Of a stretch of DNA of 64,000 nucleotides, positions 10,701 through 20,887 are shown piece after piece (position 1 is the first letter of the stretch; the number at the start of each line of letters is the position of its first letter). Under the pieces are notes generated by a model. That model was not told the origin of the DNA, ran no database searches, and worked only from the letters and a program-made list of their open reading frames with translations. Both the position numbers and the translations under genes were made by a program. Source of the DNA: Closterium sp. NIES-65 (Eukaryota; Streptophyta; Zygnematophyceae; Desmidiales; Closteriaceae); assembly GCA_948144175.1 (NCBI GenBank), contig CANXME010002320.1:1-64000 (forward strand), read 5' to 3'.

Positions 10701-13700
10701 GTCGCGCGCCGCCAGCAACCCCGCCACAGCCCCCCCTGTGCCCCGACTAGCGTGAGCCTCTGCCGCGGTGCCGAAGAGTGCAGCGCGGTTGAGTGCGGTG
10801 GCGTGTACGAAGATGAACTGTGCGCGCGCCAGGTAGGGCTGCCAGTGCTGCAGCAGGGCTCGGATGTCCTGAGGGCGCGGGGGGAGGTGGGATCGGGGGG
10901 AGGTGGGATCGGGGGGAGGTGGGATCGGGGGGGAGGAAGCAACAAGGTAGGGGGGCTGAATGAAGGGAATGAAAGCGGGTGAGGGTAGGAGAGCAAAACC
11001 AGACTTGCGGGAAAGGAGGGGAAGGGCAGACGGGCCCATAGAAGGAAAAGGAGACACCATTGCATTCACCATCTCCCGCTCATCGCCCCCCACCCCACCT
11101 TGACAAGAGCCGCCTCGTTGTAGCGCCTCAGACTGGCCCCCGCTGACTGCGGCGCTCTGCCCGCTCCGTCCCTCGTTGCCTGGCGCCCGCCCGCCTTGGC
11201 TCGCACCACGTACCTGATGGGGGGCCAGCCGTGCACAGGGGCGGACAGGGGCGCACAGGGGGCGGACAGGGGCGCACAGGGGCGGACAGGGGCGGACAGG
11301 GGCGCACAGGGGCGGACAGGGGCGCACAGGGGCGGACAGGGGCGGACAGGGGCGGACAGGTGGACGGCCAGCCGTGCACAGGGGCGGACAGGTGGACGGG
11401 CAGCAGTGCACAGGGGCGGACAGGTGGTACGGGCAGCCGTGCACAGGGGCGGACGGGCAGAGCAGTGCACAGGGGCGGACGGGCAGAGCAGTGCACAGGG
11501 GCGGACGGGCAGAGCAGTGCACAGGGGCGGACGGGCAGAGCAGTGCACAGGGGCGGACGGGCAGAGCAGTGCACAGGGGCGGACGGGCAGAGCAGTGCAC
11601 AGGGGCGGACGGGCAGAGCAGTGCACAGGGGCGGACGGGCAGAGCAGTGCACAGGGGCGGACGGGCAGAGCAGTGCACAGGGGCGGGACGGGCAGAGCAG
11701 TGCACAGGGGCGGACGGGCAGAGCAGTGCACAGGGGCGGACGGGCAGAGCAGTGCACAGGGGCGGACGGGCAGAGCAGTGCACAGGGGCGGACGGGCAGA
11801 GCAGTGCACAGGGGCGGACGGGCAGAGCAGTGCACAGGGGCGGACGGGCAGAGCAGTGCACAGGGGCGGACGGGCAGAGCAGTGCACAGGGGCGGACGGG
11901 CAGAGCAGTGCCACAGGGGCGGACGGGCAGAGCAGTGCACAGGGGCGGACGGGCAGAGCAGTGCACAGGGGCGGACGGGCAGAGCAGTGCACAGGGGCGG
12001 ACGGGCAGAGCAGTGCGAGCATGCACAGGGCGGACGGGCAGAGCAGTGCACAGGGGCGGACGGGCAGAGCAGTGCACAGGGGCGGAGAGGTGGACGTGGG
12101 TGGAGAGGGGAGGGGGAGTGGGGTGCAAGGAGAGGTACAGTGACGTCAGCCATGGGCAGCTCCCCACCAGTCCATGTCACACGGCTCCTCCTTCCCGTCT
12201 CACATCCCCCCCACGTCATTCCCACTGTCACGCCCAATCCCGCCCCGCCACCCATGCATGTGTGCCCCACCACCCATGCATGTGTGCCCACCATCCATGC
12301 ATGTGTGCCCCACCACCCATGCATGTGTGCCCCACCACCCATGCATGTGTGCCCACCACCCATGCATGTGTGCCCACCACCCATGCATGTGTGCCCCACC
12401 ACCCATGCATGTGTGCCCCACCACCCACGCATGTGTGCCCACCACCCATGCATGTGTGCCCCACCACCCATGCATGTGTGCCCACCACCCATGCATGTGT
12501 GCCCCCACCACCCACGCATGTGTGCCCCACCACCCACGCATGTGTGCCCCACCACCCACGCATGTGTGCCCCACCACCCATGCATGTGTGCCCCACCACC
12601 CATGCATGTGTGCCCCACCACCCATGTATGTGTTGCCCACCACCCATGCATGTGTGCCCCACCACCCATGTATGTGTGCCCCACCACCCATGCATGTGTG
12701 CCCACCACCCATGCATGTGTACCCACCACCCATGCATGTGTGCCCCACCACCCATGCTTGTGTGCCCCACCACCCATGCATGTGTGCCCCACCACCCATG
12801 CATGTGTGCCCACCACCCATGCATGTGTGCCCCACCACCCATGTATGTGTGCCCCACCACCCATGCATGTGTGCCCCACCACCCATGCATGTGTGTGTGC
12901 CCACCACCCATGCATGTGTGTGTGCCCACTACCCATGCATGTGTGCCCCACCACCCATGCATGTGTGCCCACCACCCATGCATGTGTGCCCCACCACCCA
13001 TGCATGTGTGCCCCACCACCCATGCATGTGTGTGTGCCCACCACCCATGCATGTGTGCCCCACCACCCATGCATGTGTGCCCGCCACCCATGCATGTGTG
13101 CCCACCACCCATGCATGTGTTGCCCCACCACCCATGCATGTGTGCCCACCACCCATGCATGAGTGCCCCCCCACCACCCATGCATGTGTGCCCACCACCC
13201 ATGCATGTGTGCCCCACCACCCATGTATGTGTGCCCCACCACCCATGCATGTGTGCCCCACCACCCATGCATGTGTGCCCACCACCCACGCATGTGTGCC
13301 CCAAGACCCATGCATGTGTGCCCACCACCCATGCATGTGTGCCCACCACCCATGCATGTGTACCCACCACCCATGCATGTGTGCCCCACCACCCATGCTT
13401 GTGTGCCCCACCATCCATGCATGTGTGCCCCACCACCCATGCATGTGTGCCCACCACCCATGCATGTGTGCCCACCACCCATGCTTGTGTGCCCCACCAC
13501 CCATGCATGTGTGCCCCCCCACCACCCATGCATGTGTGCCCGCCCACCACCCATGCATGTGTGCCCACCACCCATGCATGTGTGTGTGCCCACCACCCAT
13601 GCATGTGTGTGTGCCCCACCACCCATGCATGTGTGCCCACCACCCATGCATGTGTGCCCACCACCCATGCTTGTGTACCCACCACCCATGCATGTGTGCC

Positions 13701-16376
13701 CCACCACCCATGCTTGTGTGCCCCACCACCCATGCATGTGTGCCCCACCACCCATGCATGTGTGCCCACCACCCATGCATGTGTGCCCCACCACCCATGC
13801 ATGTGTGCCCACCACCCATGCATGTGTGCCCCACCACCCATGTATGTGTGCCCCACCACCCATGCATGTGTGCCCCACCACCCATGCATGTGTGCCCCAC
13901 CACCCATGCATGTGTGCCCCACCACCCATGCATGTGTACCCACCACCCATGCATGTGTGCCCCACCACCCATGTATGTGTGCCCACCACCCATGCATGTG
14001 TGCCCACCACCCATGCATGTGTGCCCCACCACCCATGCATGTGTGCCCACCACCCATGCATGTGTGCCCCACCACCCATGCATGTGTGCCCACCACCCAT
14101 GCATGTGTGCCCACCACCCATGCATGTGTGCCCCACCACCCATGCATGTGTGCCCAACCACTCATGCATGTGTGCCCACCACCCATGCATGTGTGCCCCA
14201 CCACCCATGCATGTGTGCCCCACCACCCATGCATGTGTGCCCCACCACCCATGCATGTGTGCCACACACACTTTCCCATCTCTCTCTCCTCCTGCAGGCC
14301 GCTTGCTCCCCCCAGGCCACGCACCGGTGGAAGGAGCGGTGGGCGAGCACGGCGCCGTGGGAGGCGGCGTCCACCACCACGGCGGCAAAGTGGCCGCCCG
14401 AGCTCAGCACCACCACCCACACGCGCTCCCCGCCTTGCCCCCCGTCGCCCCTCTCCTGACCCCCCGACTTCCCCACCAGCGTGCCTTCTCTCCCCGCCTC
14501 CACCTGTGCTGCACCCCCGCCTGCCTTGCCCCTCGCTGACTCCACCCCCCCACCCCTCTTGCTCCTTCCCCCATCCGTTTCCCCAGCCTCCGCGCTTCCG
14601 TCCCCCCCTCCTCTGAATGCTCCCCCATGCGCCGCCCCTGCGCCCTCCCCCAGCGCCACCAGCGCCTGCAGCAGATCTGCGCCCTCCTCTGGCAGGGGCA
14701 GGGCGGCAGAGGCGAGCAGCGGGAAGGGGAGGAGTGCGGGGGGAATGGGCAGGCAGGGGGAAGAGTGAGCAGTGCACAGCAGGGAACAATGGGGAGGTGA
14801 GCAGAGTGGGGGGAAGCACACACCTGGGGGGGAAGAGCGTACCTGGGGGGAAGAGCGCACCTGGGGGGAAGAGCGCACCTGGGGGGAAGAGCGCACCTGG
14901 GGGGAAGAGCGCACCTGGGGGGAAGAGCGCACCTGGGGGGAAGAGCGCACCTGGGGGGAAGAGCGCACCTGGGGGGAAGAGCGCACCTGGGGGGGAGAGC
15001 GCACCTGGGGGGAAGAGCGCACCTGGGGGGGAGAGCGCACCTGGGGGAAGAGCGCATCTGGGGGGAAGAGCGCACCTTGGGGGAAGAGCGCACCTGGGGG
15101 GAAGAGCGCACCTGGGGGGAAGAGCGCACCTGGGGGGAAGAGCGCACCTGGGGGGAAGAGCGCACCTGGGGGGAAGAGCGCACCTGGGGGGAAGAGCGCA
15201 CCTGGGGTGAAGAGCACACCTGGGGGGAAGAGCGCACCTGGGGGGAAGAGCACGCGCCAGAGGGCGAAAGTGACGCCCGTGTGGGGCAGCACGAAGTGCA
15301 CCTTCGCCCCCCGCCCTGCCCCTGCCAGCTTCCCCTCCCCCTGCTGCTGCTGCCCCTCGTCCGCGTCCTCCCCTCCCTGCTCGTCCTCCGACCCTGAAAT
15401 GCTCGACCAGTCATCGTCGTCTTCCCCCCCCTCTCCCCGCTCCTCTGCTGTCCCGCCCGCCCCCGCTACTCACAGCAGCGCCGGCATCCGCACTGCCCTG
15501 CGTGCCCCGGCTCCTCCCCCCATTCCCCCCCCCTTCCCCCGCGCGCCTGGCGTCCAGCAGCGCCGCAAAGGCCTCCTCCGACAGCGCTGCGCGCCCACAT
15601 GCCCGGCGCTTGACCTGGTGGGGGGCGAGGAGAGGGGGGGAAGAGGATGAGAGAAGCGGAGGGAAGGACAGGAGAGGAGAGGAGAGGAGGGGGAGCAGAG
15701 GAGAGGATAAGTGCAGATGACGGGGAAGGAGCGCAAAAGAAGGTGGGGTTATAGTGGCATGTAAGGCATGGGGGCAAAGGGGGCATGGGGGCAACGAGCA
15801 TGGGGCAAGGGATGTGCTGGCAAGGGATGTGCTGGCAAGGGACGCGGCAGTAGTGGGTGGGGGCATGGTGGCATGGGGGTTTAGGGGACATGGTTGTATG
15901 GGGGCACTGGGGGCACGGGGTGGGGCCATGACATGGGGAACAGCAGGGCGGCGCACGTTGAGGCGGTGCCAGTCGCTCTTGAAGTGCGCGCGCTGCTCCG
16001 CCACGTCATCAAACGTCTCCCCGCAACTCCAACACGTCAGCCCTCGCCTCGGCCCGCCCAAGCCCTTGCTGCCGTCACTCGCGCCCCTCTCCTCCGCGCC
16101 CTCCGCGCACTGGGCGGCTTCAGTCCGACCGCCGTCCGACGGCGGAGCGGCTGCTTGGCGGCGCTGCGCCGGCGTCTCGACGCCCGCCGACTGCGTTGCC
16201 CCGCCAGGGCCTGGCGGAAGCGAGTCGGGAGCGGCGGAGGCGAGGAGGGCAGCGCGGAAGGGGAAGGGGCCCTTGGCGAACAGCGAAGGCGGAAGCGCTG
16301 CTCCCTCGGCGCCCTCACAAGGGGACGCGCCGGCGGCTCCGCGAAGCTGCGCCCGGCGTGAAGGATTGCTGGCCAT
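7726..16376 (-). CDS. Vms1/ANKZF1-family peptidyl-tRNA hydrolase (ribosome quality control)
   Basis: Homologue of yeast Vms1 and human ANKZF1, which cleaves nascent chains from peptidyl-tRNA on stalled 60S ribosomes and binds Cdc48/p97. Exons read: 16376-15957, 15614 to about 15476, about 15430-15238, about 14695-14325, 11213-11099, 10868 to about 10610, 9343-9126, 8667-8590 and 7977-7726. Exon 1 has a C2H2 finger, C-X2-C-X12-H-X5-H (CWSCGETF...HFKSDWH). The acidic SSISGSEDE stretch follows. The VLRF1 release domain has LSSGGHFAAVVVD, AHRSFHR spliced to YVVRAKAGGRQ (the Gln fits the catalytic position), SAGASLRRYNEAAL, and DIRALLQHW to VPFPVRRPTVKEA. Exon 7 onward gives an ankyrin repeat (GNHAEVARLLQQGSDP), a charged coiled coil, a p97-binding VIM (R-EERAA-AA-ER-R), and a C-terminal treble clef (CDSCGASLAG...YCTTAC). 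Splices at 15957/15614 and 14325/11213 join in frame. The exon 2-3 junction and the first half of the ankyrin repeat are unresolved. Confidence 0.88.
8799..8881 (-). repeat. Short-unit repeat (GGTATGGGGCAT-like) in a Vms1 intron
   Basis: Irregular tandem copies of a 7-14 bp GGTATGGGGCATGG motif lie in the intron between the ankyrin exon (ends 9126) and the coiled-coil exon (starts 8667). Confidence 0.8.
9363..9560 (-). repeat. 21-bp minisatellite in a Vms1 intron
   Basis: Nine near-perfect copies of a 21-bp unit containing TGGTCGCGGCACATGAATGC; one copy has an extra A. The array begins about 20 bases upstream (on the minus strand) of the ankyrin exon acceptor at 9344. Confidence 0.95.
9616..10078. 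mobile_element. Candidate MITE inside a Vms1 intron
   Basis: The 463-bp segment begins GGATTGTATTCCCAAGTTGG and, read inward from the other end, GGTTGTATTCCAAAGTTGGG; both continue as GACACCA. These are imperfect terminal inverted repeats of about 27 bp. The interior has no open reading frame of note and is AT-richer than the intron. No clear target duplication was found (flanks CACTT and TTACT), so the family is not assigned. Confidence 0.55.
11229..12086 (-). repeat. Compound minisatellite: 18-bp-type then 25-bp units in the large Vms1 intron
   Basis: From 11229 to about 11440 units of the type GGCGGACAGGGGCGCACA alternate. From about 11440 to 12086 a 25-bp unit containing GGACGGGCAGAGCAGTGCAC repeats roughly 25 times with very few changes (one extra G near 11688, one extra C near 11912). 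The array lies in the 3.1-kb intron that splits the VLRF1 domain. Long open frames here on both strands are an effect of a stop-free unit. Confidence 0.95.
12247..14268 (-). repeat. 2-kb minisatellite of a 20-21-bp unit in the large Vms1 intron
   Basis: Close to a hundred copies of a unit containing CCACCACCCATGCATGTGTG, with unit length switching by one C and variants such as TATGTG, CACGCATG and an extra GTGT. It begins about 55 bases past the donor at 14324. Apparent proteins of several hundred residues in this stretch are artefacts of the repeat. Confidence 0.97.
14821..15249 (-). repeat. 18-bp minisatellite seeded at a Vms1 splice donor
   Basis: About 24 copies of ACCTGGGGGGAAGAGCGC (plus strand). 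On the coding strand each unit reads CTCTTCCCCCCAG then GTGCG, so it carries both an acceptor-like tract and a donor. The first copy is the end of the exon at 15238. Because 18 is a multiple of three, the Vms1 frame stays open through the whole array as a repeated ALFPPG hexapeptide. Confidence 0.95.
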
Positions 16377-17260
16377 GGCTGACGCTCAGGCACCCAACCT
16401 CCCAGAATTGCATCGTGCTACTGGTTTTGCATCTAAGGGCGCGTCAGACATCAAGTCATGCGGCCTTAGTCTCCAATTTGTCTCTTCCGAACTTCCAATC
16501 GCCCCCAAAACGAGCCACTTCGGGTCTTCCGAACCTCCACTTCGTGTCAAACCTAATGTCTGACACGGGATAGAAACACACCCTAAATTGTAAGGAATTT
16601 CCCTTTTCCTTACCGGGGTTGACTACTACGCGTCAAACCCCAACATGGGCGGTGTTCGCTAGCACCAATAGAGCAAAAAACTATGGGATGATGACGGGAT
16701 CAGGAAGGTGGGTCTCGCCTTCCTGATCCCGTCAGTTAGGGTTCGTTTACCTCCGTCAGCCTGGTCAGCCCGTAAATTAGGTGCCGAGCCTCCCCAACTG
16801 TCCAAACCTACAATCAAAGTGGGTGTCTAGCGAACACCCCCATTTGTCCACCAAAACGAACTGCTCGATGGCATATGGAAGCGGGGACGCAACTTCGTCC
16901 TCAGGCAAAGTTCTATTCCCAAGCCATGCCATCGCCATGCCGCGTTTTTCGAAGCACAGCGATGGCACAGCCGTCGCATTGCCGTTCAAAGGGGAACCTC
17001 TGAACAAGCCTGTTGTTTGACAAAGGGGGGTTCAAATACCCCCCATTTTTCCCCTCCCAAACACACCTTCGTAGTGCCTCCATTGGTCGAAATCGTTCGT
17101 TTTTTTTATTTTTTATTTTGCGCTTGTTACCCTAGTTCGTTTTTGGCCCTCGGTCTGGCACTGGTCAGTGGCGCGTAAAATTCGCGCAACTAGATGAGGA
17201 AGGTGGGGCTGGGGGTTCCATATGCGGTTGTAAAATTTCCTGTTTTGGGGATTGAAGTTT
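16377..17260. other. Vms1 upstream region with a perfect hairpin
   Basis: No coding sequence recognised between the Vms1 start codon and Copia-A0. At 16692-16734 a perfect inverted repeat has 17-bp arms (TGACGGGATCAGGAAGG) and a 9-base loop. An A/T-rich tract lies near 17100-17120. Promoter elements could not be assigned. Confidence 0.5.
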
Positions 17261-17265
17261 CGTGG

Positions 17266-20200
17266 TGTCAGAACATTATAGCTTATATATTTGTGTAGGC
17301 TATATTGGGGTATCCCATAGGGGGTACAACCCAATCAGGGTTTCCTATATGTACTCACTTCATTCCTAGTTCATTCATTCTCGTTCTAGTTTCTTTCACA
17401 TGGTTTCAGAGCGGTTACGCTCTCGGCCTGTGGGTACTACTGCTTCCGCTGCTACATGCTCTGTCGCACGCCCCGTGGCGTGCGACGCATTTTCAATCTC
17501 CACAGGAGCTGCGCGAGTGGTTTGCCCGGCGCTGGAGCCGTGCTGCTGGTGCTGGAGGTTCGTCGGCTACTGAGGGTGCTGCTGTCGCGGGTCCCGGAGG
17601 TGCTCATCCTGGGAGTACTGGAGCTGCTGGGCCTGCAGGTTCGACTGGAGCTGGTGCTGCTGAGGGTGTTGGCGCTGAGACTACCACTGGCGGTCCTGCT
17701 GGGGGTGCTCCTGGTGCTGCTGGAGGTTCTGGAGCTGCTGGAGGTGCTGCTGGGGGTTCTGGAGCTGCTGGAGGTGCTGCTGGAGGTGCTGGAGCTACTG
17801 GAGGTGCTGCTGGAGCGGGTACTCCTGCTGGGGGTCCTGGTGCTGTCCCTGCTGTATCTGGCGTCGCCACGCGGCCTCGACCGTACTTCGTTCCACTCCT
17901 GCAGCAGGTTCTTGGTCTTACACCTTCTACTGGTCCTCCTCCTCCTCCCTTAGAGGGTCCACAGCCTGTCCAGTCACAGTCACAGCTACAGCCTGCCTCC
18001 CCTTTGCCTGCTCCTTCTCCCTACGCTGGTCCTATTGGAGGTCTTACTGAGCGTCGTGAGCCTGCGTCTCGTCCTGCGTCGCCTGTTCGTGCTGCGCGCG
18101 CTAGTGGTCGCGGTTCGCGTCAGCGTCCTCCTCTTGTCCCTGGCACGCACCGGATGTCTCTGCGTCCGTCCACTGCTCCTCTACGTGCCCCTTTGCCTTC
18201 TCCTCCTGCGTCCTCTCTTCCTGCTCTTGCCGACCCGGAGTCGGACTCTCTTCGTGCTGCCAGTCCTACTGTCACGCGTCTCCTTGCTACTGCCGTCACT
18301 GACCCTTCTTTCGAGTCTACTGCTCCGTCTGCCCTTGTTACTGAGCTCGTCGACTTTGCTGCTCGCTGTCGCCTAGACTACGCTGCGAGTCTTGTCACTG
18401 AGTCTGAGTCTGTCTGTCCTCCGTCCGTCGGGGGTGAGTGTGCCCTTGGCACGGACGTCCTTGAGGACAGGCAGGAGGAGTTCCAGTGTCTGGCCGCTGC
18501 TTCACCTCATCTCGTGTCCGTACTGCTTACCCCTGAGGGAGACCCGGATGCACTTGACATCCCGACTCCGCGCTCTTACGCGGAGGCGATAGAGGGTCCC
18601 TACTCCTCTCAGTGGCAGGCAGCTATGGACGCAGAGATGGCTTCCTGGAAGTCCACAGGCACCTACGTTGACGCTGTCCCCCCTCCTGGGGCGAACATCG
18701 TCAGTGGCATGTGGATCTTCAGGGTGAAGCGGCCGCCGGGTTCTCCACCTATCTTCAAGGCGCGTTACGTGGCTCGTAACTTCAGTCAGCGGCAGGGAGT
18801 TGACTACTTTCAGACCTTCTCCCCTACCCCGAAGATGACCACTCTTCGGGTACTGCTGCACGTTGCTGCTCACCGTGACTACGAGCTGCACTCTCTCGAC
18901 TTCAGCACTACTTTCTTACAGGGCAGCCTGCACGAGGAGATCTGGCTGCGCCGCCCACCTGGTTTCACTGGGTCGTTCCCTCCTGGTACCCAGTGGAGTC
19001 TCCGGCGTCCAGTCTACGGTCTCCGCCAGGCGCCACGTGAGTGGCACGACACACTGAGGACTACACTGGCGGCACTTGGGTTTGCTCCTTCTACTGCCGA
19101 CCCGTCGCTGTTTCTGCGCACCGACACCTCTCTGCCGCCGTTCTACATCCTCGTGTACGTCGACGACTTGGTCTTTGCCACAGCTGACACTGCTGGACTC
19201 GCCTACGTGAAGTCCGAGCTGCAGAAGAGACACACGTGCACTGACCTGGGTGAACTGCGCAGCTACCTTGGCTTGCAGATCACCCGGGACAGAGCACGCC
19301 GCACCATTACCCTGACTCAGTTACACATGGTGCAGCAGGTCCTTCAGCGCTTCGGCTTCACGTACTCCTCGCCTCAGGCCACTCCTCTGCCTACTCGCCA
19401 CTCGCTCTCAGCTCTGCCTTCGGATGAGTCCGTAGAGTCGAGTGTCCCGTATCCAGAGCTTGTTGGCTGCCTCATGTACCTGATGACCTGCACACGACCT
19501 GACCTTGCATACCCTCTTAGCATTCTCGCACGCTATGTTGCTCCTGGGAGACACCGACCAGAGCACATGGCTGCAGCGAAGAGGGTGTTGCGCTACTTGT
19601 GCAGTACGTCGGGCATGGGTCTAGTGCTTGGAGGGCGGAGTCCAGTGGTCCTCACTGGGCACGCGGACGCCTCTTGGGCTGACGACCAGGCTACGCAGCG
19701 GTCGTCACAGGGTTACACTTTCAGTCTTGGTTCCGGCTCTGTTTCGTGGCGGGCTACCCGCTCGTCTTCTGTTCTCGGCTCCAGTTGTGAGGCTGAGATC
19801 TACGCCGGGGCTATGGCTGCCCAGGAGCTTCGCTGGCTCACCTACCTGCTGACCGACCTTGGAGAGCTGCCTCGTTCTCCTCCAGTCCTGTACGTAGACA
19901 ACAAGGCCATGCTGGCCTTGTGTCGAGAGCAGCGACTGGAGCACAGAACAAAGCACATTGCTCTCCGCTACTTTCTTGCTCGTGAGCTACAGCAGCGTGG
20001 ACAGATGCGGCTTGCGTACGTGGCCTCTGAGGCCAACACTGCTGATGTCTTCACCAAGGCACTTGCGCCTTGTGATCATCAGCGCTTCTGCACTCAGCTG
20101 GGTCTTGTGCCTGTCTTGCCTCACTTGCTCACTTCTTGACCTTGCTTGTACTATCACATATATATACTCTTGCTCTTGCTTGCTTAGCCTCTTGTATATA

Positions 20201-20487
20201 TATATATGTGATCTTGCATGTGAACTGGCCTTCTGGCCTTTGAACTTGTGCTCGGAATGTGTGGTGACTTTGTGATCCACCCTGAGCTTTGCTTTGCTTT
20301 GCTTGACTGGTCTTGTGACCCTTTGTTCTCCCCCACTTTGCCTATGGGGGTGTGTCAGAACATTATAGCTTATATATTTGTGTAGGCTATAGTGGGGTAT
20401 CCCATAGGGGGTACAACCCAATCAGGGTTTCCTATATGTACTCACTTCATTCCTAGTTCATTCATTCTCGTTCTAGTTTCTTTCACA
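17266..20487 (+). mobile_element. Copia-A0, deletion derivative with intact RT-RNase H
   Basis: The LTRs at 17266-17400 and 20353-20487 are 135 bp each, start TGTCAGAACA, end TTTCACA, and appear to differ at one base (near 17315). The direct duplication CGTGG (17261-17265 and 20488-20492) is perfect. The PBS TGGTTTCAGAGCGG follows the left LTR at once, and the purine tract CTATGGGGGTG precedes the right LTR. Gag, protease and integrase are missing: the leader joins straight to the integrase-RT linker. Near-identical LTRs point to a recent insertion, whose proteins other than RT-RNase H would have to come from another element. Confidence 0.93.
17305..20139 (+). CDS. Copia reverse transcriptase-RNase H, open frame without Gag/PR/IN
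   Basis: One uninterrupted frame of 944 codons. No in-frame ATG occurs before the RT N-terminal region, so the start is nominal; recognisable coding begins near 17500 with [14 protein letters not shown] Gly/Ala-rich linker follows. The RT domain (from about 18600) has [53 protein letters not shown] and the catalytic YVDDLVF. RNase H contains [29 protein letters not shown] and [14 protein letters not shown], and ends at 20139. The enzyme would copy element RNA into DNA within particles. All key RT and RNase H residues are visible. Compared with A2, the whole gag-PR-IN block is absent with the frame still open. Confidence 0.9.
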   Translation: MGYPIGGTTQSGFPICTHFIPSSFILVLVSFTWFQSGYALGLWVLLLPLLHALSHAPWRATHFQSPQELREWFARRWSRAAGAGGSSATEGAAVAGPGGAHPGSTGAAGPAGSTGAGAAEGVGAETTTGGPAGGAPGAAGGSGAAGGAAGGSGAAGGAAGGAGATGGAAGAGTPAGGPGAVPAVSGVATRPRPYFVPLLQQVLGLTPSTGPPPPPLEGPQPVQSQSQLQPASPLPAPSPYAGPIGGLTERREPASRPASPVRAARASGRGSRQRPPLVPGTHRMSLRPSTAPLRAPLPSPPASSLPALADPESDSLRAASPTVTRLLATAVTDPSFESTAPSALVTELVDFAARCRLDYAASLVTESESVCPPSVGGECALGTDVLEDRQEEFQCLAAASPHLVSVLLTPEGDPDALDIPTPRSYAEAIEGPYSSQWQAAMDAEMASWKSTGTYVDAVPPPGANIVSGMWIFRVKRPPGSPPIFKARYVARNFSQRQGVDYFQTFSPTPKMTTLRVLLHVAAHRDYELHSLDFSTTFLQGSLHEEIWLRRPPGFTGSFPPGTQWSLRRPVYGLRQAPREWHDTLRTTLAALGFAPSTADPSLFLRTDTSLPPFYILVYVDDLVFATADTAGLAYVKSELQKRHTCTDLGELRSYLGLQITRDRARRTITLTQLHMVQQVLQRFGFTYSSPQATPLPTRHSLSALPSDESVESSVPYPELVGCLMYLMTCTRPDLAYPLSILARYVAPGRHRPEHMAAAKRVLRYLCSTSGMGLVLGGRSPVVLTGHADASWADDQATQRSSQGYTFSLGSGSVSWRATRSSSVLGSSCEAEIYAGAMAAQELRWLTYLLTDLGELPRSPPVLYVDNKAMLALCREQRLEHRTKHIALRYFLARELQQRGQMRLAYVASEANTADVFTKALAPCDHQRFCTQLGLVPVLPHLLTS

Positions 20488-20492
20488 CGTGG

Positions 20493-20882
20493 ACCGCATT
20501 ACGCCCAGACCTCTTGGGCGGGTTTCGACCCCGGTTCCGGATGCGGTCACCATGCCGATGGCGCCAAAATGCCGTCGTTTTCTGAGTTGCTGGTGAACAC
20601 CGCCATTGAGAGATTTGCTCCAAACCCTTGTTTGGGGGTAATTTCCTCCGCGGTAACACTCATTGCGCTCGATCGCGCGCGAAGTAAGCCACGTGTCCAA
20701 ATCGTAACAGAGGTATCCTCTCATCGCCACCGTGGTAACCATCATGCCAAAATGGTCAACATTATTGCCTGAATGGTAATGAACAGTGCATCCGGAATTC
20801 CTGGCTAGTAACTTTGCGTTTCAACCAAACTGTACACCGTACAAGTAGGGTTTGAGTTAGCGAAAAACAAAACTGGTGTTTC
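20493..20882. other. Unique sequence between Copia-A0 and the nested complex
   Basis: No gene or repeat recognised. Its right end, ACGTA at 20883-20887, is the target duplication of Copia-B. Confidence 0.5.
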
Positions 20883-20887
20883 ACGTA

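Noticed and set aside
11128-14616. Open frames of 640-1,086 codons on both strands
   Set aside because: They run through minisatellites whose 20-25-bp units contain no stop in several frames. They overlap each other in all frames and show only repeats of the unit (for example CMGGGHT or ALPVRP).
1345-16590. Possible large transposon with ends TTAGGGTGTGTT (near 1349) and AACACACCCTAA (near 16577)
   Set aside because: The 12-base inverted match does not extend further, and no target duplication or transposase unites the interval, which holds unrelated genes.
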